Shown piece by piece: positions 11,194 through 21,913 of a DNA stretch of 64,000 nt (position 1 is the stretch's first letter; each line of letters opens with the position of its first letter). The DNA lies in NCBI GenBank assembly GCA_034770075.1, contig CM068378.1:45102508-45166507 (forward strand), read 5' to 3'. This stretch comes from Aralia elata (taxonomy: Eukaryota; Streptophyta; Magnoliopsida; Apiales; Araliaceae). The notes below the pieces were generated by a model. That model was not told where the DNA came from, ran no database searches, and saw nothing but the letters and a program-made list of their open reading frames with translations. Both the position numbers and the translations under genes were made by a program.

Positions 11194-11991
11194 TGCAATA
11201 ACATTACTTGAGAAATCCTCCCTAATCACCCTAGCCTAGCAATTAATATATTAAAAGAGCTTCAAAATGATAGTATATTTATAACACAAGGAGATTTCAA
11301 GAACAATAAATGAATATAGTATACTAGATCTACACAAAAATTACACCAAAGATTCGATTTTTCACATTTGAATGGATAGATTGAGCCTTCTTGAGCTTGA
11401 ATTTGTATAGAATCTAACTAATCTAATATAAAGTTTGATATAATCTAATAGATCTAGGTTGGATTGGGTGACTCTCTCTCAAGAATTCTTCAAAAGCCTT
11501 CCCTTTCTCTCTCTAGCTTCCTCTTTTTTTGAAAATCTACTGGAAATTGCCTTATATAGGCTTTGGGGCTGACCGCAGGTGCACCTGCGACTGGCCTATA
11601 TGGGGCCCACCCACCTCGGTTTTCGTGTCGTACAGTCGGCTTTTCATCCATATTCACTGAAACGTTCGTAACTTTCAATATGGGAAGAGTTGGGAGACGT
11701 GCCATACCATTCCGAAAAGCTCTTTTCAAGAGCTACACAATGACATAAAGTTTGGCCAATTCCGGGTCTAGGAAGATAAAGCAAATTACAAAAATGGATC
11801 TTCCCATAGATGCCGACTCGTCAACCGTCATGCCCCGCGTAGTTCATCACTCGGTTGTCGTCGATGATAGCTTCATACATTCATTTTGAGTCTTGTAATC
11901 ATCTGCTGGGACTCCTCATAATCGTGGTTAAATAACGTTTTTTCCCTCTTGTCAATGTTACATAACAAATGTAAAATTTTGGGTGTCTACA
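11194..11991 (-). mobile_element. LTR starting TGTAGACACCC (Tat-like), minus strand
   Basis: On the minus strand it begins TGTAGACACCCAAAATTTTA at 11991, the same start as the Tat/Ogre-like LTR at 52892. A TATA box (CCTATATAAGGC) lies on the minus strand at 11552-11563, about 430 bp in. The left edge at TGCAATAAC (11194) is a guess from the TG...CA rule. No coding sequence was found. Confidence 0.5.
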
Positions 11992-12646
11992 GCCCCCTTA
12001 AATTCAGGCGGTTCCACGCTCTTAAAATCCTTAAAGCTTGCTACGTGCACAGCTGAAGGATTCACATTCACTTCGGTGGGGTTTCTATTTAAAGCCCCTA
12101 TTAAAAGATCTACAAACTGCTATATTGGATTCACTTGATCACTATTCTCGTTTTCTACCTCTTCTTGGCGGCATTATTCTGTTTAATAAAAATATATTAT
12201 TTTCTCATCCTTCATTTTTAAACATGCATCGATCATAAATGTTAAAAATCTATTTATCACATAACACATTTTAATACACATATTTATATTAATATCCATC
12301 TCGCAGTACACCATACTTTATATCTTACAACCTTCTGCTATTTGCATGCATATTACTCTATTAGTTTAAGAAGTCCTATAACTCTTGGACTTAATCTTTC
12401 TTTCTTACACCTTTTGACCCTCTCTCTCGGGCCTACTTTGACATCACCTATGTCTATTCTATTATGACACCATCTATGCCTGTTTTATTATGACACCATC
12501 AGTGTTTGTTTTAACACTACTTGTGTTTATCTTATTCTGACATCACCGGTGTCTATTTTATTATGACACCACCTGTGTTTGTTGTATTATGACACCACCT
12601 GTGTCTATTTTAATATTTGATTAACAATACCCTTAATACTAGGGTT
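11992..12646 (-). mobile_element. Family W remnant (copy W3), left part
   Basis: A noncoding, AT-rich stretch. It carries a 7-copy array (12434-12610) that matches the array in LTR W2 in number of units and dyad form, so I read it as part of another minus-strand W-type LTR or 5' region. It continues at 15580 on the other side of the solo LTR. No credible gene. Confidence 0.45.
12434..12612 (-). repeat. Tandem array of about 26 bp, 7 imperfect copies
   Basis: Units read TGACACCACCTGTGTCTATT plus TTATTA. Each unit centres on a dyad (GACAC...GTGTC), seen best in GACATCACCGGTGTC. Confidence 0.85.
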
Positions 12647-13823
12647 GTTCATGTAATGACCGTGAATTTTTAAACTCCATTATTAATTAAATATAAATTT
12701 AATTTTTAATGAGTTAGTTTCGTATGATTATTTAAAATGTTGTGTATTTAATTAGTTATGTGATTATATGATTTCACGTAACTGCTAGGATTAATTAAGG
12801 GGAGTCACTAATGGTTTAATTAAATTAGTGAACTAACCCTACGATTTTAATGTTGAAAGAATTGATAAAGTGCCGATTAATTAAATATTCAATTTAATTG
12901 AATATAGTGTGGGAATAGATATTTAATTAATTTAAAGGGAGTCTCAGTAATAGAATTATTAAATTAATGGACTACCCTAGGTTATTTAATATATGAAAAT
13001 TTATGAATAATTAAGAATTTAATATTCAATTATTTTGAATATAGTAAATTAATTAATATTACCTATTAATTAATAAGGATAATACAATTAATAATATTAT
13101 AGTCTCGTTGGTAAATAAATAATAATTGACTAGTTAAATTTATTTAATTAACTAGTAGCAAAATAATGGGACAACAATTATGGGACATATCCCATTTTAT
13201 TTCTAACAGTGGTCGGCAAAATTAGGGAGAAAAGAATTAAAATAAAATAAGTTGGGATGAACAGTATTAGCCGCGTATGGATTTTGCTCGCGGGATTTCT
13301 TGCCGAATTTCTGCTCCTGCAAATCGCGGCTGAAGATATGGCCATGTGATTAGTGGCGTTGCCCATCATCTTCTTCATGTTTCCGATGGATAACCAATTT
13401 GGACAAAAGCTTGGCATGGTCACTGGGTTTTCTATAAATTGGGACGTTTCCTTCACAGACCCATTTGCTAAATCTTCTGTAAGTTGGTATAGAGAGTGAT
13501 TGTTGCTGGGGAGAAAATTAGAAGGAGGGAGGGAGCTCGAGAATGGTCTCGAATTTTATTGTCTATTGCGGAAGGAAGAGAAGAACTGCAGCTAAGTTTA
13601 GCAGAAGGTAAGCCCTGTTACAGTGCACCTTTGTTGCAAACAAATACAAAATACTCTGCTTGTATGCTTGGAATTAATTCCTCAAATTAGGTGTATAAAA
13701 CTTATAATTAATAGTAGTATGTGGTTAATATTGGGTTAGGCATGCTTGGAAATTAGTTTTAATAATTGAAATTGAAGAAAATCGCTAAAACAGACCGGCG
13801 AAGACGACCTCTGGTTCGTCATG

Positions 13824-14042
13824 CCGCAGCGCCAGCAAATGACGTTGCAGCGATGCGATAAGGGGTCTTGGCGCCGCAGCGGCAGCATGACGCCGCAGCG
13901 CCATGCCTAAGGGCTTTCACGCCGCAGCGCCACGATTGCTACTTAAACTCACGTCGCAGCGTGAAGGCTGTGTGCCAGCTGGGATCGCTCGGGCCTAACG
14001 CTGCAGCGTTGACCTCGCTTGTATGTTAGGCGCTGCAGCGGT
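13824..14042 (+). repeat. GC-rich dyad cluster built on CGCYGCAGCG
   Basis: About eight copies are scattered in 220 bp, including the perfect palindrome AACGCTGCAGCGTT near 13997 and CACGTCGCAGCGTG near 13951. It sits in the same relative position in the LTR as the CTCGCCCCGGCGAG clusters of other families but uses a different word. Confidence 0.9.
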
Positions 14043-14416
14043 AAGGCCGTGCTTTTGGCCGGGTCGGTCCGGATCGTGATGGTTCGGGTCGGGTTGCGTA
14101 ATTTTAAATTTTAATAGTTATAATTAGTTACTAAATTATTTCTATTAAGCAACCAAGATTAATATTGGGATTATTTATTTTGGTAATAATAATAAATAAA
14201 CCCAATTAGTTATTCAATAGGTAATCATATTTTGTTAAGCCTTAAAATGCTTAATTATATATCAAGTAACAACCAAAATAGTCGTAGTGGCAATCAAAGT
14301 ACTTTAATGATGCTACGTCAGTTTTGAATCTAGTCAAGTGACTAATGGTTATATGAATATGTACTTAATTGTGTAGGATTTTAAGGAGCGTGTGTTGTAT
14401 ATTGTAGCAGACGCAC

Positions 14417-14640
14417 CAAGTAAGTTCTCTATCCCGAAACTTTAATTGTTGCAAGTTCCCTTGACTTCTACTGACTTGTGCAAATATATTATTGTTGTGC
14501 AAGTATTATTGAGGGCAAGTTCCCTAATTCCATTCTCCTTATATGTTAAACGCAAGTTTCCTAACGCTTGTCTAACCCTTGTGTTGGTCAAGTTTTCTAT
14601 CTTAACTCGAATTATTTATTAAGCAAGTTTTCCCTAACTT
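14417..14640 (+). repeat. Degenerate GCAAGTT array in the solo LTR
   Basis: Six or more dispersed copies of a GCAAGTTYYCT-like word every 30-60 bp. Similar series occur at 8103-8230 and 23909-24080 in other LTR families. Confidence 0.6.
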
Positions 14641-15128
14641 TACTTGAGTTAATTATTTTAAGTTGGAACTTTATTTCCATGCTTGCTCTAAGTGGTTTAA
14701 TTACTTAATAATTATTCCACATCGTTGTTATTGGCACTCTCACATTGTGCAATTATTTTCGCGCAGATGTTGACTTGTACTTTATTTAAAGTTCTAATAT
14801 GGATGAACTGCCATAGTTAAGTCTTAGCCATTGCCCGGCTAGACATTTGTGGTTCAGATTTTTAAAAGATATCCAAACCAATTGATGGTGCGGAATCTTG
14901 GACTATATGAACACCCCTTCAATATAGGGGAGTACCCCACGTATCGGATATAAGATACAAAGAACAGAAATTAAATGGTATGCATACACATCGGGTACTA
15001 GAGGTTGATCCCCTCGAGTACTTATTTTTGAGCCAGTAACCAAAGGGTCAATTAGCTATTGACTCCCTTGGACGTTTATTGTTCAAAGTCTACTTGACTA
15101 GCATTCGTTCTAAAAGCAATTATTATTC

Positions 15129-15314
15129 TTGCTTCCGATATTCATATTGTTGAACTCCTCTATTTTCATTCCGTTCATCATGATATATCCTTTATTGTCG
15201 TATTTAAACTTGCTGAGCAAACTAGTTGCTTACCCTTGTTATATTATGAACCCTATTGCAGTTAAGCCCGAGACCTCAGGAAAAGACAAGGGCAAGGAAA
15301 AGATGAAGTATTAG
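15129..15314 (+). CDS. Candidate small LTR-encoded protein, solo-LTR copy
   Basis: An open frame of 61 codons at the LTR end. The predicted peptide is hydrophobic over roughly residues 3-32 and ends in a basic tail (SGKDKGKEKMKY). The position, the hydrophobic-then-basic layout and the AVKPE/AAKAE junction correspond to the frames ending at 9007 and 24733, although the nucleotide sequence is well diverged. No known family. It could be a chance open frame. Confidence 0.3.
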   Translation: MLPIFILLNSSIFIPFIMIYPLLSYLNLLSKLVAYPCYIMNPIAVKPETSGKDKGKEKMKY

Positions 15315-15579
15315 TCTTTTAATGTTTGTATTTTGATCCAAGCATAGTTAAGAAACTTCTATTGTTATTTAAACCCTAAAGTACTGTATTAGGGTATATT
15401 TGTATTTTTGTATTAAGGTTATCGAATCTTGGGACTAGTAACACCTTTTGAATGAACAACATATGTTTATTATATTCCGCATTTAGTTATTGTATGTTGT
15501 TTGAAGGTAGATGATTGTATTGGATCGTGATGACCAAATCCGGGTGTTTGAGACTCGAATTTGGGGGCGTCACAGTTCA

Positions 15580-16182
15580 TTTGTGACTTACACCAGAGTC
15601 TGTTACCTCCATTTTTCTTGGTCATTCTCTGCTACTACCCAAGTTATTTGCTTGGGTAAAGCTACTAGCTCTCTTTATCAATAACATGATAATCTCTACT
15701 TTCTTCTTCTAACATCCTCTAATCAATTTTAATATCTTAATTATCATATAACACATAACAACTTTTACTTCCTTAAGACTTGTAATTTTAGAAATAACGT
15801 TTTGTTCATAGAACCTACAATTAATACGTTAGGAGTTTAGGACATTGTCATAATAATATGAGTTTTGGAACTTATCATAGTAATATGTAGTTCTAGAATA
15901 AATCAAGAACTGTCCATACGCCTATGGGTTCAAAAACTTACCATACGACTATGAGTCATGAACTTACTATAAGTATGATTTCGATAACTTATGTATATCT
16001 CCACAACTCATAACTTAGCTCATAATAACATATATTCATTATTATTACATAACAATATATCATTTTACTTTTACTTCTTTTGACGAATTTCCTTAAGTCA
16101 TCTCTTAAAAACTCTATCCGAGTTTATCTCTTTACTATCTTCATCATTTCTCTAAGATTATAGCCTAAGGTTTTTAACCTAC
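15580..16182 (-). mobile_element. 5' leader region of minus-strand element W2 and remains of copy W3
   Basis: Positions 16061-16182 on the minus strand match the Tekay-type leader after the PBS (GTAGGTTAAAAACCTTAGG, then a GATAAACTCGG stretch like that near 25075). Further left, the strand carries a 26-bp repeat series (15848-15985) and AT-rich DNA with no open frame. The W2 gag and pol that should follow are absent. Confidence 0.5.
15848..15985 (-). repeat. Tandem series of about 26 bp with CATA...TATG dyads
   Basis: About five imperfect units such as CATACGACTATGAGTCATGA and CATACGCCTATGGGTTCAAA. The CATA/TATG pairing is kept while the centre changes. Confidence 0.7.
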
Positions 16183-16195
16183 GGCTCTGATACCA
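16183..16195 (-). promoter_or_regulatory. Primer binding site (initiator tRNA-Met), minus strand
   Basis: On the minus strand, TGGTATCAGAGCC lies 2 nt after the LTR end (ACA at 16198). It fixes the orientation of W2 and shows that 16198-18367 is a 5' LTR. Confidence 0.85.
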
Positions 16196-16552
16196 ACTGT
16201 AACGCCCCTGAGTTCAGGTCTACCTTCAAACCCGGGTCCGGTGCGTCCCGATACTATTCATTCAACATAAACACCCATATAATCTTAAGACATAAATGTA
16301 ATTTCAATATATTATAATATGTCACCTTATAATCCTAGGTTTTAATACCTTTACATCTTTAGAACATATAAATAATGAATATTACATCATTTATCTATTA
16401 TAACAATACATCTGTGACTTTTATCTACCACAACAGATACATATAATTTAACATGTAATTCTTCTAATCAATTACTTGATCCTTTCGTTAATCTTCACCA
16501 GATTCCTCGATTCATTCTAGCTTTGCAGAAAACATTTTATTTAAAGCAAGAG

Positions 16553-16570
16553 TGAGCATTTATTTGCTCA
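16553..16570 (-). promoter_or_regulatory. LTR stem-loop, family W version
   Basis: TGAGCA and TGCTCA separated by 6 nt, about 355 bp from the LTR end, followed on the minus strand by CTCTTGC. It is equivalent to the stem-loops at 4610, 15214 and 24632. Confidence 0.6.
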
Positions 16571-16769
16571 ACAAGTATAACAGTTGAATAAACAATTAAC
16601 AATATAATGAATATCGACATATTCTCTGAAAACTTCAACAACTGAATAATAGTTGTGAAGCAGGTTCGAATAAATAGGAAAAATAATTTTCTTTCATTTA
16701 ACATTTTTAAAACAACATATTGATCACTCCTCAAGACCTTAACCTTCTTCTATGTTCTTTCTTAAATTT

Positions 16770-16975
16770 GACATCACCCGTGTCTACTTCATTATTATGA
16801 CACAACCTATGACTACTTCCTTATTATGACACAACATGTGACTTCTTCCTTATTATGATATAACCTGTGACTACTTCCTTATTATGACACAACTTGTGTC
16901 TACTTCATTATTATGACATAACTTGTGTCTACTTCATTATTATGATACAACTTGTGTCTAGTTCATCTCTTGATT
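16770..16975 (-). repeat. Tandem array of 29 bp, 7 imperfect copies
   Basis: Units read TGACACAACTTGTGTCTACT plus TCATTATTA. The core GACACAACTTGTGTC is a perfect inverted repeat around a single base. The array at 12434 also has 7 units, with a 26-bp period. Confidence 0.9.
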
Positions 16976-17769
16976 CTTAACTTTCCTATATTAGGGTTTC
17001 TCCTCGAATACTTACACCAGTTTCCTTAACTTCAATAAATTTTTAATAATTCAATAACTCACTTTTACACTTGTCTAGCTGAAAACAAATGTCATTGACA
17101 TTTTTCCTAAACAGATCGTGAATAACAGAACTTTAACAACTTGAACAGTTCAATAACCAAACAGTTCATCTCAATAGCACATAAGTACACATATTGGCAC
17201 ACATCACAATCAATATAAAACATTCGCACATAGATTAAAATCTTATATAACATAAAGTTTAGACAAGAGTTAGAAACTTGCCTTAAGCATTGCTTAAAAC
17301 TTTACGCTAATTCGCCCTCCGAACGTCCTACACATTTAATGTATGACGATACACCAATTAGCCACATAATGACGACAATTATTGGTTTACTTTATAATAT
17401 TTCTCATTTTAGGTTGCTCGCATTTTAAAATTTAAGTAACGCAATAACTCTTCAAAAATGTCTAACGGCATCGCGGCGTTCGGGAACGCCACGACCCTCT
17501 TAACAACCCCTTACGATGGTCTATATTAATTATTTTTCATTTTATAAGATTCATCTTTTATAACTTGGAATATTTTAGAGCAATGTTAAAAATGTCGTGT
17601 GGCGTCGTGAAATGGCACATTGACATGCCCGTGACACGCCTCGCGCACAACCATCCCAGGCCATGCGCCCAACACCCATGCCCTGCGCCCCACTGCCTAG
17701 CAGCATCCCACGCAAGTCGTGCGCACGCTGCCTAGGCGTTGCCTAGTAGTACACTGATTTTTAGCTGTG

Positions 17770-18330
17770 ATATGCCTACTTCCGGGCCTCATAGCTCGCT
17801 CATTCCAAGTCGGAATGAGTCCGTTCTCGACCTATTTTCTTGCTCATAACATCCTCTGTAAATCCCCCCAAATGGAAATGTTTTTTTAGACTCATTATCA
17901 AAGTAAAACAGTGGCTCAAAAAACCTTTGTTGAGTAGTTTCCTGTTCAGGCATACTTGACACACCTATTTCCAAACTTCATAACTCACTCATCCGAAGTC
18001 GAAATGAGTTCGCTCTTTAGACATTTTCTTGCTCGTAACATCCTCTAAAAATTCTCCTTAATGGAAAATTTTTCAAGACTCATTATCAGGCCAAAACAGT
18101 GGCCTGAAAAACCTTTGTTGACTAGTTTTCTGCACAGGCAGATTTAACGTACCTTTTTCCAAACGCCATAACTCCCTTATCCGAAGTCAGAATGAGTTCA
18201 TTCTTAAGCCTACGACTTCCTTGTTCTACGTACTACACAATTCCCAGAAAAATAAAATTTTCTAGAAACTCTAATTACTCAGAAAAATGACTCAAAAGTC
18301 AATGTTTAGCTAGGTTTTTAGTCTTTTTAA
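17770..18330 (-). repeat. About three tandem copies of a 190-bp unit
   Basis: CATAGCTCGCTCATTCC (17787), CATAACTCACTCATCCG (17979) and CATAACTCCCTTATCCG (18168) mark units 189-192 bp apart, each followed by a GAATGAGT/AAATGAGT word, CTTGCTC-like words and ACTCATTATC. Units one and two are full; the third is partial. Confidence 0.85.
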
Positions 18331-18367
18331 CTAGTTTTACAAAAAAATTCGTCATGATTTCGTTACA

Positions 18368-19690
18368 AAAGATTTTTCCCTCGTTACAAGAAATTAGGGA
18401 TGTAGTGAAGAAAATTTTGTGAAGGAATATGAGGAGTTTTCTAGCGAAGGAACAATGAAGGAGAAAAATATAGTGACAATATAGTTATTAGCGAAAGAAA
18501 CATCATTCACAATTTATATTTTTTCTTTCGCCAAATTGAGGTGGTAGAGTGATATTTGGCGCCAATTTATGATGAAAATTTGAGAGGAAAAAAATTATTA
18601 ATGAAGGAATTATTACCCACTATATATTATTGTTCAGAGGTTTTTTGCTAGAGATAAAATTGGTAACTGTTTTGTTCTAAATAATTTTTTTAGAATTAAT
18701 TTTGGTGAATATAAATTGTAATATAAATACATTAGTTTTTTTTATAGTAGTAAATTTACTTTTAATAACATTTTAAAGTAACTTAGAATACTTATTGTTT
18801 CTATTAATAAACTATAAAGTAAATAACTTTACACTACGTTAAACTTTAAATTTTCATACATTGATCATGACAAAAAAAGAAGAAGATAGTGACACTCTTT
18901 TGTGGAATAGAGCACAAATGCCAAAAAAATACTCATATGTTCTGCAGAAAGAGTTAAGTTTGAGTTTGTTTTTTTAATTTATAGTATACTGTAATTCAAA
19001 TTGTAATGTAATTAATATTTTAATAAAAAATTTATTTTTAATAATAATTTTTAAGTAATTTACAATATTAATTGTATTAATTAAAATATTAAGTTACAAT
19101 AATTTAAATTTTAAAATATTATAAATTGACAATAAACAAAATTATAATACTTATGACTCTTTTTGTTGAACAGATTACAAATGTTAAAATATTATTTTTT
19201 TTGTTCTACAAAAGGGTTATATTTTAATTTGTTACAATTAATTTATAATATCCTAAAATTTAAATTTAGATTTATCTTTAAATTTTTGAAATAATAATTT
19301 TACATATAATATTACTTCTAAAAGAGTTGTTTTTTCAAATGTTATCAAACTTTTTTTTTAGAACAGAGTACTCCCTTAGTTGTATGTGTGCAAGGTCTGG
19401 AAAGCATGAAATAGAGATCAATTGGGTTTCACTTCTTTTCCTTAGCCAAAATTCAATGTTTCAATTAGAGAGATGGGTTAGTTAGGTTTCTTCTTTACCA
19501 CTTTGGGTTTCTTCTCTAGTAATTTAGGTTTCTCCTCTCTTCTTTTCCCAAAACTGCTCATCTTTAAACCAAATCTGCTCTCCGATTTTTGAAACAATTT
19601 ACGTTGTTGTCCATCTTCCATCTCAGATCTGCTTTATTTTCATCTCAGATTTTTCGACCACCCACGATTCTATCTATATAAGTTAGGGAA
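18368..19690. other. AT-rich DNA, possible decayed CACTA-type terminus
   Basis: CGTTACAAGAAATTAGGG at 18381-18398 resembles the CACTACAAGAAA ends of CACTA transposons with the first bases changed, and is followed by repeated AGCGAA/TGAAGGA words typical of their subterminal regions. From 18660 to 19380 the sequence is extremely AT-rich with no signal. From about 19430 to 19690 it is CT-rich (GGTTTCTTCTCTAG-like), as in plant 5' untranslated regions. Confidence 0.3.
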
Positions 19691-20634
19691 ATGAAGCCAA
19701 AGATCAAAAAATCTAAGCCCTAGCTACTCAGTCTATTCGCTCGGGTACGTTTCCAAATAGAGCTTATTCTAATGATTTCATCTGATTGAGGGAAATTGAA
19801 GACATCTAAATTGTTTTACTAGATTTGTATTAGATATTATTTCAAAGAAGAAAATTGAAGACGCCCAAGGGTAACCAATTTCTATAAATTTATTAGCATT
19901 TTTGGAATACCCATTTTTGATGTTTGTGAAATATAAACTTGTGGGTGAAATTTTGTAGGTGGGTAACATGTGAAGGGATGTTACATATGATGTGATGCGA
20001 GCTTGCGGATTTTCTGAGGATTTGGTTCGAAAAACTCTTAATGACCTCCTCAAGGTTTGTCATTTTGTGTTTCTTGTTTTACAGAACTGTTTTTGCTGTA
20101 AGAGAGTGTGATATGACATATGGGTTTTCTTCAATTCTAGTTTTGTTCTTGATTTGGGATTATGAAATGATGGTTGTTTTGCTTTTTTATGTTAAGGTTT
20201 ATGGTGATTATGGGTGGGCTTTTATTGAGGAAAACTGTTATAAGGTTGTAACTAAAGCTATTCTAGACTTAGACGACTAGGATCAGCCAGACCAAGACCA
20301 AGATAATCATATAGATAATCAGCTTATTAAGGACCAAGAGAATCTCATAGGTAATCTGCCTGAACAAGAAAATCTCATAGGTAATCTACCTGAACAAGAA
20401 AATCTTATAGGAAATCAGAATGATGAGGACCAAATCAATATTAGAGATAATCTACTTGACCATGACAATCTTATAGTTGGCAATGGTATTGATGAACAAC
20501 AATATCAACTAGTGGAATCTATACAACAAGGTCAGGAACAAGTAAAAAGTGTACCTGAGCTGGAGGATGGTGGTAAAGAGATTTGTGTGCAAGAGATGAC
20601 TGAACTAGAGCAGCCCATAGATGATGTATTTTAA
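19691..20634 (+). pseudogene. WIYLD-domain protein gene, broken, three exons
   Basis: Putative exons are 19691-19744, 19959-20054 and 20197-20634. The introns obey GT-AG (acceptors TTTTGTAG before 19959 and TTAAG before 20197) and are in phase 0. Exon 2 encodes DVMRACGFSEDLVRKTLNDL and exon 3 continues VYGDYGWAFIEENCYKVVTK. Together these match the plant WIYLD domain (Pfam PF10440), found in SUVR-type histone methyltransferases and in small plant proteins that carry it alone. After the domain, exon 3 stays open for 118 codons with NLIGNLPEQE repeats and an acidic, Gln-rich tail, to TAA at 20632. Three in-frame stops disable it: TAG 19721, TGA 19971 (where Arg is expected) and TAG 20278 (where Gln is expected). 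The rest is well preserved, so decay is fairly recent or the stops belong to this copy only. The exon 1 assignment is tentative. Confidence 0.75.
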
Positions 20635-21913
20635 GTGGAGAATTGTTTAGTACGCCAGGTAATTTTTATTTCTTTTTTGGTAATTTGTTGATATATATTG
20701 TATCTTTTATTTGTTAAACTTGATTGTTTGTCTTAACAAAGAAATGAAATTGGGTACAAATGCTTCCCAAAACTTTTTCCAAATTAAGAGTAATCATGTC
20801 ATTATATTCAAATTAGCTTCAGTCTTGGTTATTGATTGTCTTGAAGTTATTTTTAGTTCAGACGTTTGACTTTCATATGTGGACTCTAATTATGGGATTA
20901 AGTTAGTAGCCAAAATGATTTTGTTAACTAATAGGGTTTTCGTCAGTTATGTGCTTGTAGTTAATCATTAGGATGACTACGAGGTTTCAGTAAGAAAATA
21001 AATTGGGCAAAAGAGTATGTAGGTACTGTTGGGTGAGTTTAATATTATTTTACTGATACACTACAAAATTAGTGGCAGGTTGTGGCCTCAATCTAGCACA
21101 ATATGCAAGTTGTTTTATGCTTCAAACGTAATTAGTATTGTTAGTGTGTTAATCTCAAGGTCTTCCTTTGATATCTGTAGGATTTGTAGATTATCATTGT
21201 TCGTTGGAGTTTCATATATTATTTATTGTGTTGATATTTTCTGTTTTTTTAAAACATTTTCAAACATAATCATGATTGTTCCATATTATGGTGGGTCCTA
21301 AATTATTATTACATGCCTATCTACTGACATGTATATTTGAGACATTTAAGACCCCTAGCTTTACTATTGAACAAAATAGAGGTTTCTTTAAGACATCTTT
21401 TAGAGCCTGTTCACAAGATTTCAGACAAATTGACAGCTGATTAAACTATTGACAAAGCAAACTCCTAAATGGATGTCGTACTTTTTGATTAATATCTTTC
21501 TTTCTTCTTTTTGTTGTGCCTTTTTTCCTTGCTAATTTTAGTTCAATGGATTTCAGTCCTGGTTGACCGCTAGTTTGAAGAATCCAGTCATTATCTAGAT
21601 TTCAAACTTAATATACTTAGTTTTGCACTCATGATTTGATTGATATATTTTTGGTTCAAAGACAGCAATGTGATGCATTTGAATCTGTGGACGATATGCT
21701 GTGTGTGAGGATGTATAGATATAAGGGAAGAAAGACTTAAACAGAAGTACGTACACCAGACTTTTGCTCTGTCACTATATCAGCTCAAATCAGATATTCT
21801 CCATATGTTCATTTTGAAAGTAGTATGCACACAAGCCAATCATATTTGATATGATATAACATATACTTTGCAATATTATTCGTTTATTAAAGACATTTTC
21901 ATTATCTACATGA
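20635..21913. other. AT-rich flank of the WIYLD pseudogene
   Basis: Intron- or 3'UTR-like sequence. A possible splice donor (CGCCAGGTAATTTT) lies at about 20655. The 90-codon open stretch at 21029-21301 has no recognisable similarity and looks like chance. No further exon could be supported. Confidence 0.4.

Larger units (their letters stand above)
12652..15574 (+). mobile_element. Solo LTR of a Ty3 element with GTTCA target duplication
   Basis: It starts TGTAATGACCGTG (12652) and ends TTGGGGGCGTCACA (15574), 2923 bp, with GTTCA directly on both sides (12647-12651 and 15575-15579). There is no internal region, so it is a product of LTR-LTR recombination. Inside are a GC dyad cluster (13824-14042), a GCAAGTT array (14417-14640), the TGAGCAA stem-loop (15214-15232) and a terminal small frame ending at 15314. 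Confidence 0.92.
16198..18367 (-). mobile_element. 5' LTR of Ty3 element W2, minus strand
   Basis: On the minus strand it ends TCAGGGGCGTTACA at 16198 next to the PBS. The start is placed at 18367 (TGTAACGAAATCATGACG); this edge is less sure because a second TGTAACGAGG lies at 18388. It holds the TGAGCA stem-loop (16553-16570), a 7-copy 29-bp array (16770-16975) and about three 190-bp tandem repeats (17770-18330). Confidence 0.6.

Noticed and set aside
13178..13456. 92-codon minus-strand frame in the solo LTR
   Set aside because: Lies wholly inside LTR sequence, with no relatives in the other LTRs and no recognisable domain.
19778..20053. 91-codon minus-strand frame over WIYLD exon 2
   Set aside because: Antisense of the recognised exon and intron; no independent evidence.
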